The notes under the pieces: generated by a model
The model's database searches: none
What the model was told of the DNA's origin: nothing
What the model saw: the letters and a program-made list of their open reading frames with translations, nothing else
Assembly (NCBI GenBank): GCA_965153355.1
Contig: OZ231126.1
Span: 91,140,001-91,204,000 of the forward strand
DNA length: 64,000 nucleotides
Source of the DNA: Flaccisagitta enflata
Taxonomy: Eukaryota; Chaetognatha; Sagittoidea; Aphragmophora
Direction: 5' to 3'
In this document: piece after piece, positions 13,045-24,774 of the stretch
Layout of the letters: each line of letters opens with the position of its first letter
Position numbering within the stretch: the stretch's first letter is position 1
Program-made: the position numbers and the translations under genes

Positions 13045-13577
13045 TGGAAGCCTCCTCGCATCTCTATAGGAGTATGTGTCCGACGGAAGGAATGAATGAA
13101 AGAAAGAAGGAAGGAAAGAAAGATGGAAAGAAGGACAGAAAGAAGGAAAGAAGGAAAGAAAGAAGGAAGGAAGGATGTAAGGTGGGTAATGTGATGTTTT
13201 CTCAACGCGATTTTCAAAGTTTTCTCATCGTTTACATCAAGGGGCGCAGTAGAGGCGGAGCTGAGGGGCGGAGGGGAGGCGGAGGGGGAGCGTTTGATAG
13301 AAATTCGCGTTTGCATCTTAACCATTACATCGTTATAACTAATCTATAATCATACATCTAAGGAGGCCGCATCTATTGAACTTCCCTTGGCCTTGTTTAC
13401 TTCTTCTTGTGCGACTTACAAAGTTAGAAAAATAAATAAGAAAATAAATAAGATAAAATAATTACTACAATCATTAAACCAAGACGATCTATCGATCTTG
13501 TCGAAGGAAAAGAAGAAGATGGTAGAAATGACGTACAAAATAAAGAAAAAGATAATCGGTCGATTTTTTAATCGATA

Positions 13578-13580
<3 letters not shown>

Positions 13581-13651
<71 letters not shown>
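13581..13651. repeat. (CT)n microsatellite upstream of the light-chain gene
   Basis: A pure CT array about 125 bp upstream of the TATA box of the next gene. Confidence 0.95.
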
Positions 13652-13652
<1 letters not shown>

Positions 13653-13776
13653 AAGCAACACTGTAAGACGATTTGTCCTCCCTTTGCCCATTGGCCCTGC
13701 TCTTTCCCCTTCCCCACTGTCCCCCCACCTCTTCTCCTGTCCCATTTCCCTCACCGGCCACCCCATTATGTCTCAA

Positions 13777-13784
13777 TATAAAAG
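13777..13784 (+). promoter_or_regulatory. TATA box of the myosin light-chain gene
   Basis: TATAAAAG lies 165 bp upstream of the chosen ATG. Transcription would start about 30 bp downstream, giving a 5' untranslated leader of roughly 130 nt. This position fits a strongly expressed muscle gene. Confidence 0.6.
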
Positions 13785-13941
13785 GTAGATTAACTGCGTC
13801 GTTGTCGAGAGAGAGACCAAGATCGCCCTCCGCTTCAAGACAAGTCCTTTGAATTTCGCAAAATCTTGCGTTTGATTTTGTGATTCTCCAATTTTCTCTG
13901 ATATTGAGCGTCGAGAGAAAAGGGAAATTTAAAAGACGAAA

Positions 13942-16900
13942 ATGCCCACCGATCAGCAAAAAACAGGTTAGAGTTTTAAAACATGCTGGAAGCGTGGGGG
14001 TGGGAACCTTTACTCATTTGTTATTGTCAAGGCTTAGGGCGGGTCATTGATAATGACAGATTGATGGTCATCTCACTTTTTTATGAGACTTATAACCTTC
14101 CTCGCAACGAGATACATAAGTCATAATGTTGAGCCAATCTTATCCCTCAGAGGTTAATATACTCGATTCAAGGAGGGTAAAATTGGATATGATCTGGCTT
14201 AAAAAGAATGATATTAATTTCAGTACGGGGCGATAGTGATCACCGATCCGACTTGAGCATGAAGCCCATCCGAGCATTGATTCGCCCTATTGAGCGTCAA
14301 GAGGCAATTGACAATACTTAACGTCTAAGGTCGGTTATTAGCCGCAAAGAACCGACATGTGATTAGAGAGTGTAAGATACATGTGATTGTCTGACTGTCG
14401 CGACAGTCAAACAATCTCATAGATTTGCGGGAACGTCGCGTTAACATCGATCACCTCATTTGCATATTGCAGTAGTTCAATTTGTTTACGTAATCGAACT
14501 ACAATACCATATCAATCTAGTTGTTACAATGTACACTTTGATTATTTTCTATTCATAGCTACTGTACAGAAAAAATTCTGCAATTGTTGAATTCGATTGA
14601 TCTCGTAAGCATGGATAAATGACAACGAAGATGCCCACTTTACTCTCCTCCTAAGTTTCTTTTGAATTGCGATTAAACTATTTAAAACTATCCATCGATG
14701 AGTAATCATGATAAACCTTCCGGATTACTTTCTGGGGGCATTTTTAGATAGCGGGGGAACCATCCCGCCTACTGACCCGCAGGATAAATCGATGAGCCTG
14801 GATTAAGGTGGTTACCGTGGTTGCTCGCTCCCTTCCAATTAGCGCCCACTTCTTTTCTGTCGGGAAGTCTAATCATTATTCTAAAGAGAATTCAACAAGA
14901 AACAGCACTTGACATTCATAGAAGATACTATTTTATAAACTTTATAGGGTGTAATATGTTTATAGATACTAGAAATCATACAGAACTTACGAATCAAAAT
15001 ATGATTTCATCCAAAACAAGGGAAAATATGATTGATTCACTATGTGATTCAACTCATTTATAGGAAAAGAGGCCTAATTTCAGTAGCACCGGGGCCACCG
15101 GGGATGCTTATCAGAGCAGATACTGTAAATGCCGCCTAAAGAGTGTACGTGAGTCAATTAAAAGAACATTTCCCCTGACCAGCCAGAGTTAGGGGTACAA
15201 CCATAGTAACCATTCCCGTTGATTTAGTTCTGCCCGGCCAAAATTTGAGAATCCAGCCCTTCCCTAGACGAGCAGCGGCGCTTGTATCGAGAGGCTGGTA
15301 AATACGAATTAGCCCAAATATCGAAACGCAGCTTCCAAATTAATGAAGAAACCCGGAATAAACTGTAAACCAACTTGTACTCTATCTACGAACAGAGGCG
15401 AAAGACGCGTTCATCATCTTCGACGAGAACTACGAAGGCAACGACGTTGATGCGTTTTATTTGGGCGACATCCTTCGCGCCCTCGGATGCAACGTCACCA
15501 ACGCCAAGTGCCTCGAGAAGGGCATGAGCGAGGCTCTTGGTAAGAACAAACGCTTTGTTTATCGATTCATATATACATTTCAAGGAAATTTTTTTAAAAA
15601 GCTCATCAATTCTTCACTATAAAATATACCTATTTATACTAGTCAGTGCTGCTGAGGATTTTTTTTGAACCCATATCCAATTAAGGCCCACTGTGCGGCT
15701 GCAACATAATTCACGAGTTCGTTTATCCTTTCATTTTTACTCTCATTTGAATGTTTATTAGTTGATAGACTCATTCATAAATTCATTCATTTATTCATTC
15801 CTTCATTCATGCGTTCATGATGTCTTTTAAGCAGTGGTTTATTTATTTGCTCATTCATCTAATGATTGACTACTGATTGACTCGTTTATATTTAAACATT
15901 TACCCATCGTTGTAAGTTGATGGGCACATCGCCTGAAACGCTTTTCTTCATTCATTCCTTCATTCGTTCACTCACTCGCTCACTCACTCGCTCACTCACT
16001 CACTCACTCGCATATTCATCCATTCACTCATTCATTCATTCATTCATTCGTTCATTCATTCATTCATTCATTCATTCCTTCATTCATTTATTCATTCATT
16101 CATACATAGATCGTTCTTAGGTGAGATTCGCCTCGCCTTCTGACGCTTTTCTTCATTGATTGATTGATTGATTGATTGATTCAATGATTCAATGATTGAT
16201 TGATTGATTCAATGATTCAATGATTTATTGATTGATCCATTCTTTCATTGCTCGTTCTTAGGTGAGAAGCGCATCGCGTACGACGCTTTTCTTCCTCTCC
16301 TCGACGAGATCCTCGCCGATAAATCTTCCACCGGAGTCAAGGAGGATTACATTGAAGGCCTGAAGGTATGAATGAATCAAACATATATGTTCCACTTTTC
16401 AGTCGCCTTTCAGTCACGTTTTTTTTCCGAAAAAATCAATGTTAACAATTCATGGCATCTCGGGCAACCCCACCCTCTAAAAAAAAAAAAAAAAATGACC
16501 GCTCCTTCCCACCTGCAAGCGATTAAAGGCTTTGAATTTTGTTTGTTTATATGTCAGGTTTTCGACAAAGAGTCGACTGGCAAAGTTCCTTTGGCTGAGA
16601 TTCAGAACTGCTTGTGCTCTCTCGGCGAGAAGCTGGAGGCTGCTCAGGCGGAAACGCTCGTCAAACTCCTCGGAATCACGGAGGATGAAGACGGGAACGT
16701 GGAATACATGGGTAAGTGTTTTGAACAGTATTCTGAAGAGAAATCGTCAACTAACTTTTATCTACCTATCTATCTATTCATCTATCTGTCAATCTATCTA
16801 ATAGAGATGCAGAAGCGGAAGCGGAAGCGGAAGCGGGTGGAAGCGGTAGTTTGAGCATGGAAGCGGAAGCGGAATTTGAAATCAAGTGGAAGCGGATGCG

Positions 16901-17172
16901 AAAATTTTTTTTGATGCCTAATAGAAGCGGAAGCAGAAGAAAAAAGACATAATCAAGCGCTTCCGCTTCCGCTACCGCTTCCGCTTCCGCTTTAGGTCCT
17001 GATATTATTTTGACAATAAACATGTCAGTTTTAGCAGTACTGATTTTAGTATAATTTATTCATTATCTTTCTTCTCTTTATTTTTCTATCTGTCTTTTTG
17101 TCTCTCTGTCTTTCTGTCTGTTTGTTTCACTCTCTCTTTTTTTTTCTCTCTGTTTGAATATCTGTTTATCTA

Positions 17173-17266
<94 letters not shown>

Positions 17267-17361
17267 CCTCTCTCTTTGTCTCTCTGTCTCTCTTTTTTTT
17301 CTCTCTCTGTCTCTCTGTCTGTCTGTCTGTCTGTCTTTCTGTCTGTCTCTCTGTCTGTCTG

Positions 17362-17447
<86 letters not shown>

Positions 17448-18781
17448 TTTCATTTATTCACCCACTCTCTAACCCCTTCTCTTTCTCATAAATACACCAA
17501 TAAACAACTGTGTATGTCATATGATTCTTTTGGCCTAGGATTGATTCTGAGTGAACAATGAACTCTCTGAGAACATTCAGGAACAGTTGGTTGGTTAGTT
17601 GGAAAGGAGCAAGACTCATACACCTCAAAACCTGATTTCATACATTTTCAAAAAACAAAAGCAATTAGATGATCTAGTGATGTCATAAATAAATATGTAA
17701 ATTTAAAAAATATGATTTCAAAGATAAGTTAAGAAATATGGAATAAAAGATTTCTTCATAAATAAAGACAAAATAATTGTTAAAACTCATTGCAATATTT
17801 ATTGAAAAAAATAATATTAATATCTATATCATTAATACATCTTTAATATTTTTTGTACTTTCTCATTTTATATTCTTCCTTTTTAGGTGCGACAAAGCAC
17901 CTCCATAACTGGCTGTGTCCGTTGGTTGGTCTGTTGGTCTGTAACGTATTCGTTCAACAATCCACACGTCGCACCTATTGGCCTACTTGGCCTTGTTTTT
18001 CATGAATAGAATTTTTGTATAACTTGAATGAGTATTGTAGAGAAATACTCAACAATATGGAAGCGGAAGCGGAAGTGGAAATCGAAGTGGAAACTATGCA
18101 TTCTAAAACAGTAGAAGCGGAAGCAGAAGCAGAAACTATGCTTTTGAAAATAGTGATAGCCGAAGCGGAAGCTATCAATTTTCAAATATGCCAATTGGAA
18201 GCGGAAGCGGAAGCGGTCCAAAAATCTACTGCTTCTGCATCTCTACCATCTAACCAACAATTTATCTGTCTATATGTTAATCTATCAATCCATCAAATCA
18301 ACGACCTCCCTATTTTTTATCTCAACACCATCCATCTATCAATCTATCGATCAATCTATCTATCAAAAAATCAATGAATCAATCAATAAATCAATCAATC
18401 CAAATTTTTTTCTTTACATCCAACTATCTATCTATCTATCCATCTAAGTATCTTTATACGTGTAGGAGCCTATCTTTATGTTTTATGACCTTTTTTGCCC
18501 CTCTCTCCTTTTAGGTTGCGGACTCGAGCCTCTATAAGAGTTGGTCTGTCTGTGGGTCCATCTTCATCCATCCGTAATGATCGAGTAGAAAGGCGTTGAA
18601 ACGCGTATTTCAGCCGTGTGTGTGGAGGGGTTATCATGCCCCTGCCCGACTATATTGTAACCCCGCGTTACTTGTTGTAACAATTGAGCTCTTGTGGTCA
18701 ATAACCAAAACTTGCATCTAAAAATTCATCAATCTCCCCATTGCAGGATTCATCGACAAACTTCTCGCGGCCTGCTCTTAA
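13942..18781 (+). CDS. myosin essential (alkali) light chain, complete, five exons
   Basis: Exons by inspection are 13942-13966, 15396-15539, 16262-16365, 16558-16711 and 18747-18781. All introns are GT/AG and the joined frame is 153 codons plus stop. The protein starts MPTDQQKTEAKDAF and has the light-chain signatures LGDILRALGCNVTN (near residues 25-40), YDAFLPLLDEI (exon 3), a degenerate EF-hand loop DKESTGKVPLAE at residues 94-105, LCSLGEKLEAA, and a short C-terminal helix GFIDKLLAACS. The length and the Ca-binding loop losses fit essential light chains, which bind the IQ motif of the myosin heavy-chain neck, rather than calmodulin or troponin C. The first exon codes only eight residues. 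Introns 2 and 4 carry large microsatellites and mobile elements. TATA box and AATAAA flank the gene. Alternative exons are possible but were not seen. Confidence 0.9.
15940..16240. repeat. (TTCA)n and (GATT)n tracts in light-chain intron 2
   Basis: A TTCA/CTCA-type tetranucleotide array runs to about 16105, then a GATT array at 16153-16235. It stops about 25 bp before the exon 3 acceptor. Confidence 0.9.
17100..17443. repeat. (CT)n/(CTGT)n tract in intron 4
   Basis: A compound polypyrimidine tract of about 340 bp mixing pure CT with CTGT segments. Confidence 0.95.
17883..17996 (-). mobile_element. hairpin-CTAA element, subfamily C, full length, in intron 4
   Basis: Read on the - strand it begins ACAAGGCCAAGTAGGCCAAT, then AGGTGCGACGTGTGG, a short CCAACC/ACGG-like tract, and ends GAGGTGCTTTGTCGCACCTAA. 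Internal AGGTGCGAC matches the end hairpin in reverse complement. The copy at 38696-38814 is a close relative. Confidence 0.85.
18511..18676 (-). mobile_element. hairpin-CTAA element, subfamily D, in intron 4
   Basis: On the - strand it begins AACAAGTAACGCGGGGTTAC and contains a GGATGGATGAAG tract. It ends GAGGCTCGAGTCCGCAACCTAA, whose hairpin is weak. It lies about 70 bp upstream of the last light-chain exon. Confidence 0.75.
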
Positions 18782-19057
18782 TTTCGTTCACGATCAGAAA
18801 TGATGGAGAAAAGAACTTCAAAAAAATCCAAAATGATCAACCGCAGATTCGGCGTTACTAGTCTACAATCACAACCTGCAACCAGTTGGCGCTACAATTC
18901 TGCAGCTATCAACCATCAACAACGAAGCTGTTTCAACATGATTCATATCTTTCTATGTTTTGATCATATCATTTAAATGAAAGGATTAATGATGTAATTC
19001 TAATATGATAATCATCAACGTTAACACTACATTTGTTCCATCTTATCTAGCTATAAC

Positions 19058-19063
19058 AATAAA
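19058..19063 (+). promoter_or_regulatory. poly(A) signal of the light-chain gene
   Basis: AATAAA lies 277 bp after the stop codon, with AT-rich sequence before it. It is the first canonical signal downstream of the stop. Confidence 0.65.
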
Positions 19064-19486
19064 TGTCTCAAACTCGAGTTGACGTTACAGTCATGTTATC
19101 ATAAATCAAATTACCCTACGCTTGATCAATTTGAGCCACCTAGATGTACGACACTTAGTTAGAAATCGGGGGTAATAAGTACAAGCGCCATGTCAAAAAG
19201 ACAAGAGCTGAAAAAAATTGTTTAATTGCCCAGCATCATAAGAAGTCATGTTAATCTAAAAGATAAACACATTCTCGTGGTACAATTGGTCAAATCTTGG
19301 GTCCAACGTTACATCCTGCACTCACATCTCCGATATGATGACGTCGACTATGTTAGCAGAATCGCCAACCACGATTAACGTCAACATCAGCGCACGTGCC
19401 AAAGATGACGCCGCGACTGCGGTGAGGCATGACATTGGGACACTATGACACTATGATAATGATAAGAGGCGACGTCATAAGCCCAT

Positions 19487-19925
19487 ACAGTACCATAGGA
19501 GCAGTGAGAACCTTAGATGGAGGGTCATTTCCTGCTTCACTATTCTAATGAAGTAGCTTCAATTATGGTTTTTCTGAAAGCTGATGAGCAAGAGCTTTGA
19601 GTGAATATAGTTTTATTCCTCTAGCTCTAACTGTTGACCAAAAAGAAAAAAAGTGCAGCACCACTCGGGATTTGAACCTGTGACACTGAGAGTGAGAAAT
19701 TAACTTTCTCAAGTTCATCACTCTATCAACCGAGATATTGCACCACATACAATTTGAAGATATCAATTGGCGGTTTTGTTATGAATCACTTGGTTTGGAA
19801 TTTTGTGTTCACTCAATACCTTGGACCATCAGCTTTCAGAAAAACCAAAGCTTTAGGTTCTTCCTTTAAACAGTGAGAATATAGAGGGCCCTCTTTCTAC
19901 TGCTCTTATTGCTCCCATCGTACTG
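19487..19925. mobile_element. fold-back element with TA target and CAGT ends (Tc1/mariner-like MITE)
   Basis: The left end TACAGTACCATAGGAGCAGT and the reverse complement of the right end TACAGTACGATGGGAGCAAT open an inverted repeat that extends, imperfectly, for about 110 bp each side to TTTTTCTGAAAGCTGATG. Outer TA dinucleotides and CAGT starts fit Tc1/mariner MITEs. The centre carries a tRNA-like block. A truncated relative lies at 1269-1490. No protein is encoded. Confidence 0.7.
19656..19744 (-). other. tRNA-like block inside the fold-back element
   Basis: On the - strand GGTGCAATATCTCGGTTGAT and AGAGTG form an A-box-like segment. GGTTCAAATCCC, 55-60 bp further on, is a near-perfect B box. 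An inner AACTTGAGAAAGTT stem and an extra arm recall class II (Ser/Leu) tRNAs. The acceptor stem does not pair properly, so I call it a tRNA-derived sequence and not a working tRNA gene. Confidence 0.6.
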
Positions 19926-20308
19926 TAACTGTTTACCAAATCAGAGTTTAGGCCATAAAGCGCAAAAGAGTCGTATTAACTAGAGATGGTAAGACTGTTT
20001 TATGTAGATTTAGGGCCGTGCTGGTGTTGAAACGGACTAAAACTAGTATCGAAATGCGGCAGCATATGGCAGCCTATAGGCAACGCTGTGTGTGAGTTAT
20101 GCTTTACCATAGAAATCTAAGCGAGGTGATTAATTCAACTTAGATGCGGACAGTGTCAATGCCCGTTATGGCTTTTTTCGTCATCAGTCAACGCCGCCTT
20201 GTTTGCTTCCAATCTAATATCATCACGCGAAGATAAATGAATGAGTGTGTGCCCGACTGCCCGTGAGTGCTCGTGAGTGCCCGTGAGTCATCGCTTTGGC
20301 GTTTTGCT

Positions 20309-21480
20309 TCAGATCATACACAAACACAAACACCATGGAAAATACAATAAGGAATCATCGGAAAAAAATTCGAAGCCAGTCGAAGTCAGTCTTCGACTTT
20401 TTGACATATTCGAGAGAAACAGGGTTTTCTTTTTCTTATTAGGAAGTTGAGGGTCTCTTCCGGCTGATTGAGGCCTCCAATGAAATTGATAGGGTAAGTA
20501 AATTTGATAATTCTCTTTCATTTGGCACCAAGCAGAATTCTCTACGACAAATATTTTTCGCGCTATGATTTTTTAAAGATTTATTTACGAATAATTCAAA
20601 TTGATTTTTTTAAAAGTTTTTATGATTTTATGTAAGATCAATAAAAAAGTGTATCTATATTTGTTTGAACATGCAAATACAAGAAAACATGTTTATGAGC
20701 ATAGCTGCTCATCTGTTAAGGTGTTTTTTCGTCGGGGAAAAAAGTCAGATCATACACAAACACCAACACCATGAAAAATACAATTAAGAATCATCGGGAA
20801 AAAAGTCGAAGTCAGTCTTTGACTTTTTGACCTATTCGAGAGAAGCAGGGTTTTCATTTTCTTATTAGGAAGTTGGGAATCTCCACCGACCAATTGGGGC
20901 CTCCAATGAAATTGATAGGGTAAGTAAATTTGATAATTCTCTTTCATTTGGCGCCAAGTAGAATGCTCTACGACAAATAATTTTTGCGCTATGATTTTTT
21001 AAAGATTTATCTACGATAAATTCAAATTGAATTTTTTTTCCATTTTAAATGATTTTCAGTAGGATCAATAAAGCAGTGTATCTAACTTTGTTAGAGCATG
21101 CAAATACAAGAAAACATGTTTATGAGCATAGCTGCTCATCTATGAGGGTGTTTTTGAGCATTTTAGCTCATTTAGTCTTTTTTTTTCTGATTTTTAATTG
21201 TATAAATAAATGTTTTGATGGGAGCATGTAAATACAAGAAAGCATGTCAGTGAGTATAGCTGATTGTTTGGTTGTGTGATTTTGAACATTTTAGCTCATC
21301 TAGCTCATTTGGCTCAGTCCTATTTTTCTCTGATTTTCAGTACAATCAATACATACAATTGCTCTTGATTTGATCTAATAGAAAAAAGATTTGCAGTGAC
21401 TAAAGACAAAAGCTTGGTGAAAAGTGATCAATGCTTACGACTTTTTTCCACACGGCGACAGCCGCCATTACTGGTAACAT
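20309..21480 (+). repeat. dispersed repeat with about 440-bp direct duplication and inner subrepeats
   Basis: AGATCATACACAAACAC starts copies near 20312 and 20746, each running through AATTTGATAATTCTCTTTCA. Downstream are about four degenerate units of roughly 110 bp containing ACATGTTTATGAGCATAGCT. The end reads ACGGCGACAGCCGCCATTAC. A reversed relative lies at 42950-43790, and its GGCGGCTGTCGCCG end motif recurs degenerately near 61096. Confidence 0.8.
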
Positions 21481-21589
21481 CTAGCTACAGACAGTTTATC
21501 ATGACAGCCAACATATGGAATAAAGGAAAGACTCTGACGGGGCGATATTCGTAAGAACGTAATTTCACCTTACTTGCGTTTATTTGCCT

Positions 21590-21709
21590 TTGGGAAGGGG
21601 CAGTAATATGCAAAATCCGCCCAAAAAGGGTATGGTAGCATAGTGTTACCGACGGACTGACCAAGCGACCAACTGACAGACAAGTTTTAAAGTCGCGTAT
21701 ACGCGACTC
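21590..21709 (+). mobile_element. hairpin-CTAA element, 3' part of subfamily A
   Basis: The GGGCAGTAA block, a degraded GACGGACTGACC tract and the end hairpin GTCGCGTATACGCGACTCA are present. The ACAAGGCC start is lost and the final CTAA has become CTCA. Confidence 0.65.
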
Positions 21710-22659
21710 ACCCTGTCGTATCTTGATGAAAAGCGTCATCAGGGCTAACTTTGGGGGGTCAAAAATCAAAATTGAGATTTTGGCGTTAATTTTTTTTTTA
21801 ATGGCAAGGTAACACGTAAACTAAGACCAAACAAATGATTTTTAACTTTTTTTCAGACTAACGCGGCGCTACGAGCTCCACAAAGTCAAAAATCGACGTT
21901 TTTGGGAGGTTGAAATTTCAACCTTTTTTGTTGTGAACTGTTGTTACAAAATCGATCACTGTGGCTCTAAAAATTGCATTTTGGACATGCAGATTTTTTT
22001 GCTGGCTCGGTCTTGAGCAGCTCTACTGTTCTCTGAAAAAAAAATCCCATAAAATGTAGTATCCTAGCCGTGATAAACAAAAAAGTACACTTTTTCACTT
22101 TTTTGAACACAAAATACGCACAAAGATGGACCTGAAACCTATATTACCCCAGAAAACCCCATGAATTTTTTTTCACAATTTGATAGCCCTATTAGGGTAT
22201 TTTCCAGGACCACTGTCAAAATACCTGGACTTGGGCGGGCTTTTAGTCATTTTTGACCAGATTTGCCAGAATATCAAAAATGACGAAAATGAAAAAAATC
22301 AAATTTGAATATCTACGACCAAAATTTAGCTGACGCCATAAATTTTTAAGGGAAAAACTACCCTGACATGGTGTTTCTAAAACCAACAGTTGAAATTTTT
22401 TTTAATATGCATACCAGCCCAACTGACCTATCACTTAAAAATTGAAAAAACGTATTTTTTTTTTGGCTGTTTTGCTCCTATTGTCTCCAAATTTTGCATG
22501 AGGGTTGTCACTGACCCTAGAAACTATTTGCATATGCTATAGCTGATCAAATCGATGATACTTGCCAAAATACTTTACACAAAAAAACCATGATTTTTGG
22601 TGAAATTATCCAAAATTTTTGGAAAAGTCAAAAATGGTCAATTATCAGTTCAGTTATTT

Positions 22660-24450
22660 CCATATTGTAAACAAAACAAAAAAACAAAAAAATTCATCTC
22701 AAATGCTTTCATTTACAGCAATTTTTAGGTGAAAAAAACTTATTTTTAGCATTTTTTTGGTAAAAAATTGTTAATGCAGCTTCAAAAATCTCCATGAATC
22801 CTGGAAATGTGTGGCAATAGTCTGGATATACACATTTTTACCTGTAACAACAAGTTTTTTTACATATTTTTTAGATAAGAGCTTAAAAATAGCCTAAAAA
22901 TAGCAAAATATTGCTTTTTTCAGCGTTTTTAAGTTTTTTCATGTTAATGAAGCATAAAAACTAAAAAAAATTCTAGAAATGTATAGTATTAGTCCGAGTA
23001 TAAATACTTATGCCCTGAATAACCAGTTATTCATGATAGTTTTGGGTTTAGAGCCTAAAAATAGCCTAAAAATAACAAAATATGGCTTTTTTTAGCATTT
23101 TTGAGCAAAAAATAGTTTGTGCAGCTGTATTTATCCAGAAAAAATCCTTATGATGTGTAGTTATAGTTTGAGTAAAGATACTTTTACCCAGAACAACCAG
23201 TTCTTGCACATTGTAAAGTTCGATAGACTTGCACTTTCAGTGGGTGAAAAAAAAAAAGTTCACGAAGAGGAAAATGGTTTTTTTAAAAGAAAACTAGACC
23301 CTTGACTGCATCAGACGGCACTCTTTTTTTACCTTATTCTTCGCACATTACTACATAATTAAAAAAAAAAACCAAATATGTGAAAAATGAAGGTTTGCAG
23401 TTGAACCTGCGCAAAACTCCAATTGTTTCAGTAAAACATGGCGTTCTTTACCATTTTAGAAAGCCTAAACACAGATGATCACGTTGGTGCAATCAGAGTT
23501 CAAAAAAGTTATCATTTAGTATGTTTTTAGCCTATTTGAAATACGTCTCTCTCTTTTTTCCAGAAAATTCGAATCTCCACTTTTTAAAGAATAGTTTCCA
23601 TAGAGGAAACGCTTTGTTTGGCAAAGCTGAGAATCTCTCAAAATAAGGTTCTGACCATGGGCTTTCAGCTCGTGTATTAATCAAAGCTCACTTTGTTTCC
23701 GCATAACTGTAGTAGTATGTAAAAGTTAAGCTATCAATTTTGTAGTGCTGCTCTCTCTTTTCTTTCTGCTTTGTCATTGGTGCTTTGAAAACTGTTCTGT
23801 TTTCTGATTGGTTGAATTTGCCATTCTTCCTTTCTAAGCAAAACATGGCAGTTCGCTTCAACCAATCAGATAAGCATTTTCATATTTTCAAATTATCTTT
23901 GCCAATGAGAAGGCAGGAAAGAAGAAAGACAGATGAACAGATTATCCTGCCTTAAGCAATGATTTTTAATCTATTTCTTTATCAAAATAGTCACACTTCC
24001 GCTTACTCCAATGAGATAGGAAGGTAATCACAGCATCTACATTATACATGCTCTTGTTGGAAAAAAGAATTGTGTTAATACTCCCCTCCATTCATATTCT
24101 ATCAAAAGTCTAAGAAAACTATAAGCAACTTTACTTACATTGTGTCTTGGGGATTTTTTAAAGTTTAAAGATCAAAAATGCTGAAAAAACCCATATTTTA
24201 TCATTTTTAAGCTATTTTTAAGCTCTAATTTGTATGTTATCTCAAAAAACATGTTGTGAAGGGTTAAAATGTGTATATTGAAACTATTGCCTCACATTTT
24301 CAGTATTAATTGGAATTTTCAAAGCTCAAAAAAAAATTTTACGCCAAAAAAATATTAAAAATACCTTTTTTCTACCAAAAGAGTTATATAAATGAAAAAA
24401 TTTAAGATAAATTTATTTGTTTTTTTGTTTTTTTAATAACCCACATGTTC
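22660..24450. repeat. AT-rich inverted repeat with about 175-bp direct repeats
   Basis: TAGCCTAAAAATAGCAAAAT-type units recur near 22900, 23060 and 23110 at about 175-bp spacing. Reverse-complement matches lie at 24150-24440 (ATTTTTAAGCTATTTTTAAG and GTTTTTTTGTTTTTTTAATA). The pair could bound one large fold-back element with a loop near 23.3-24.1 kb. Divergence is high, so the ends are uncertain. Confidence 0.5.
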
Positions 24451-24774
24451 CTGATGACAAATGACACAGTGGCAAAAACGGTCTTTTCATACCTCTTGGG
24501 GGCGTATCCAGAGAGGTGTGATAATCCAATACAATTAATTTTCATTATTGGAAAAAACTAGTCTATGTACAGTATGTTTCAACTCGTTTGTAACATTATA
24601 CGACGGCATAACTCTAGATGTAATAGAGATAATCCAATTCTGAAAAAAACCTTTTGTAGGTAATAGTTTAGCATTTTATGATAATTCATTCCGGTGATTT
24701 TTTGGAAAGATCTAAACCCTTTAACATATCATAAACTAGAAATATTTAAGTGAAACAAAATTATTTTTTTATGT

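Larger units (their letters stand above)
16802..18246. repeat. inverted pair of GAAGCG-hexamer arrays in light-chain intron 4
   Basis: TAGAGATGCAGAAGCGGAAG starts the left block, and the reverse complement of the right end reads GTAGAGATGCAGAAGCAGTA. Both blocks are built of GAAGCG hexamers; the left block also contains its own inverted CTTCCGCTTCCG run at about 16960-16992. The (CT)n array 17100-17443 and a subfamily C element lie between them. Confidence 0.65.

Noticed and set aside
19656-19744. A working tRNA gene
   Set aside because: Acceptor stem fails to pair and the block lies inside a mobile element with another degraded copy.
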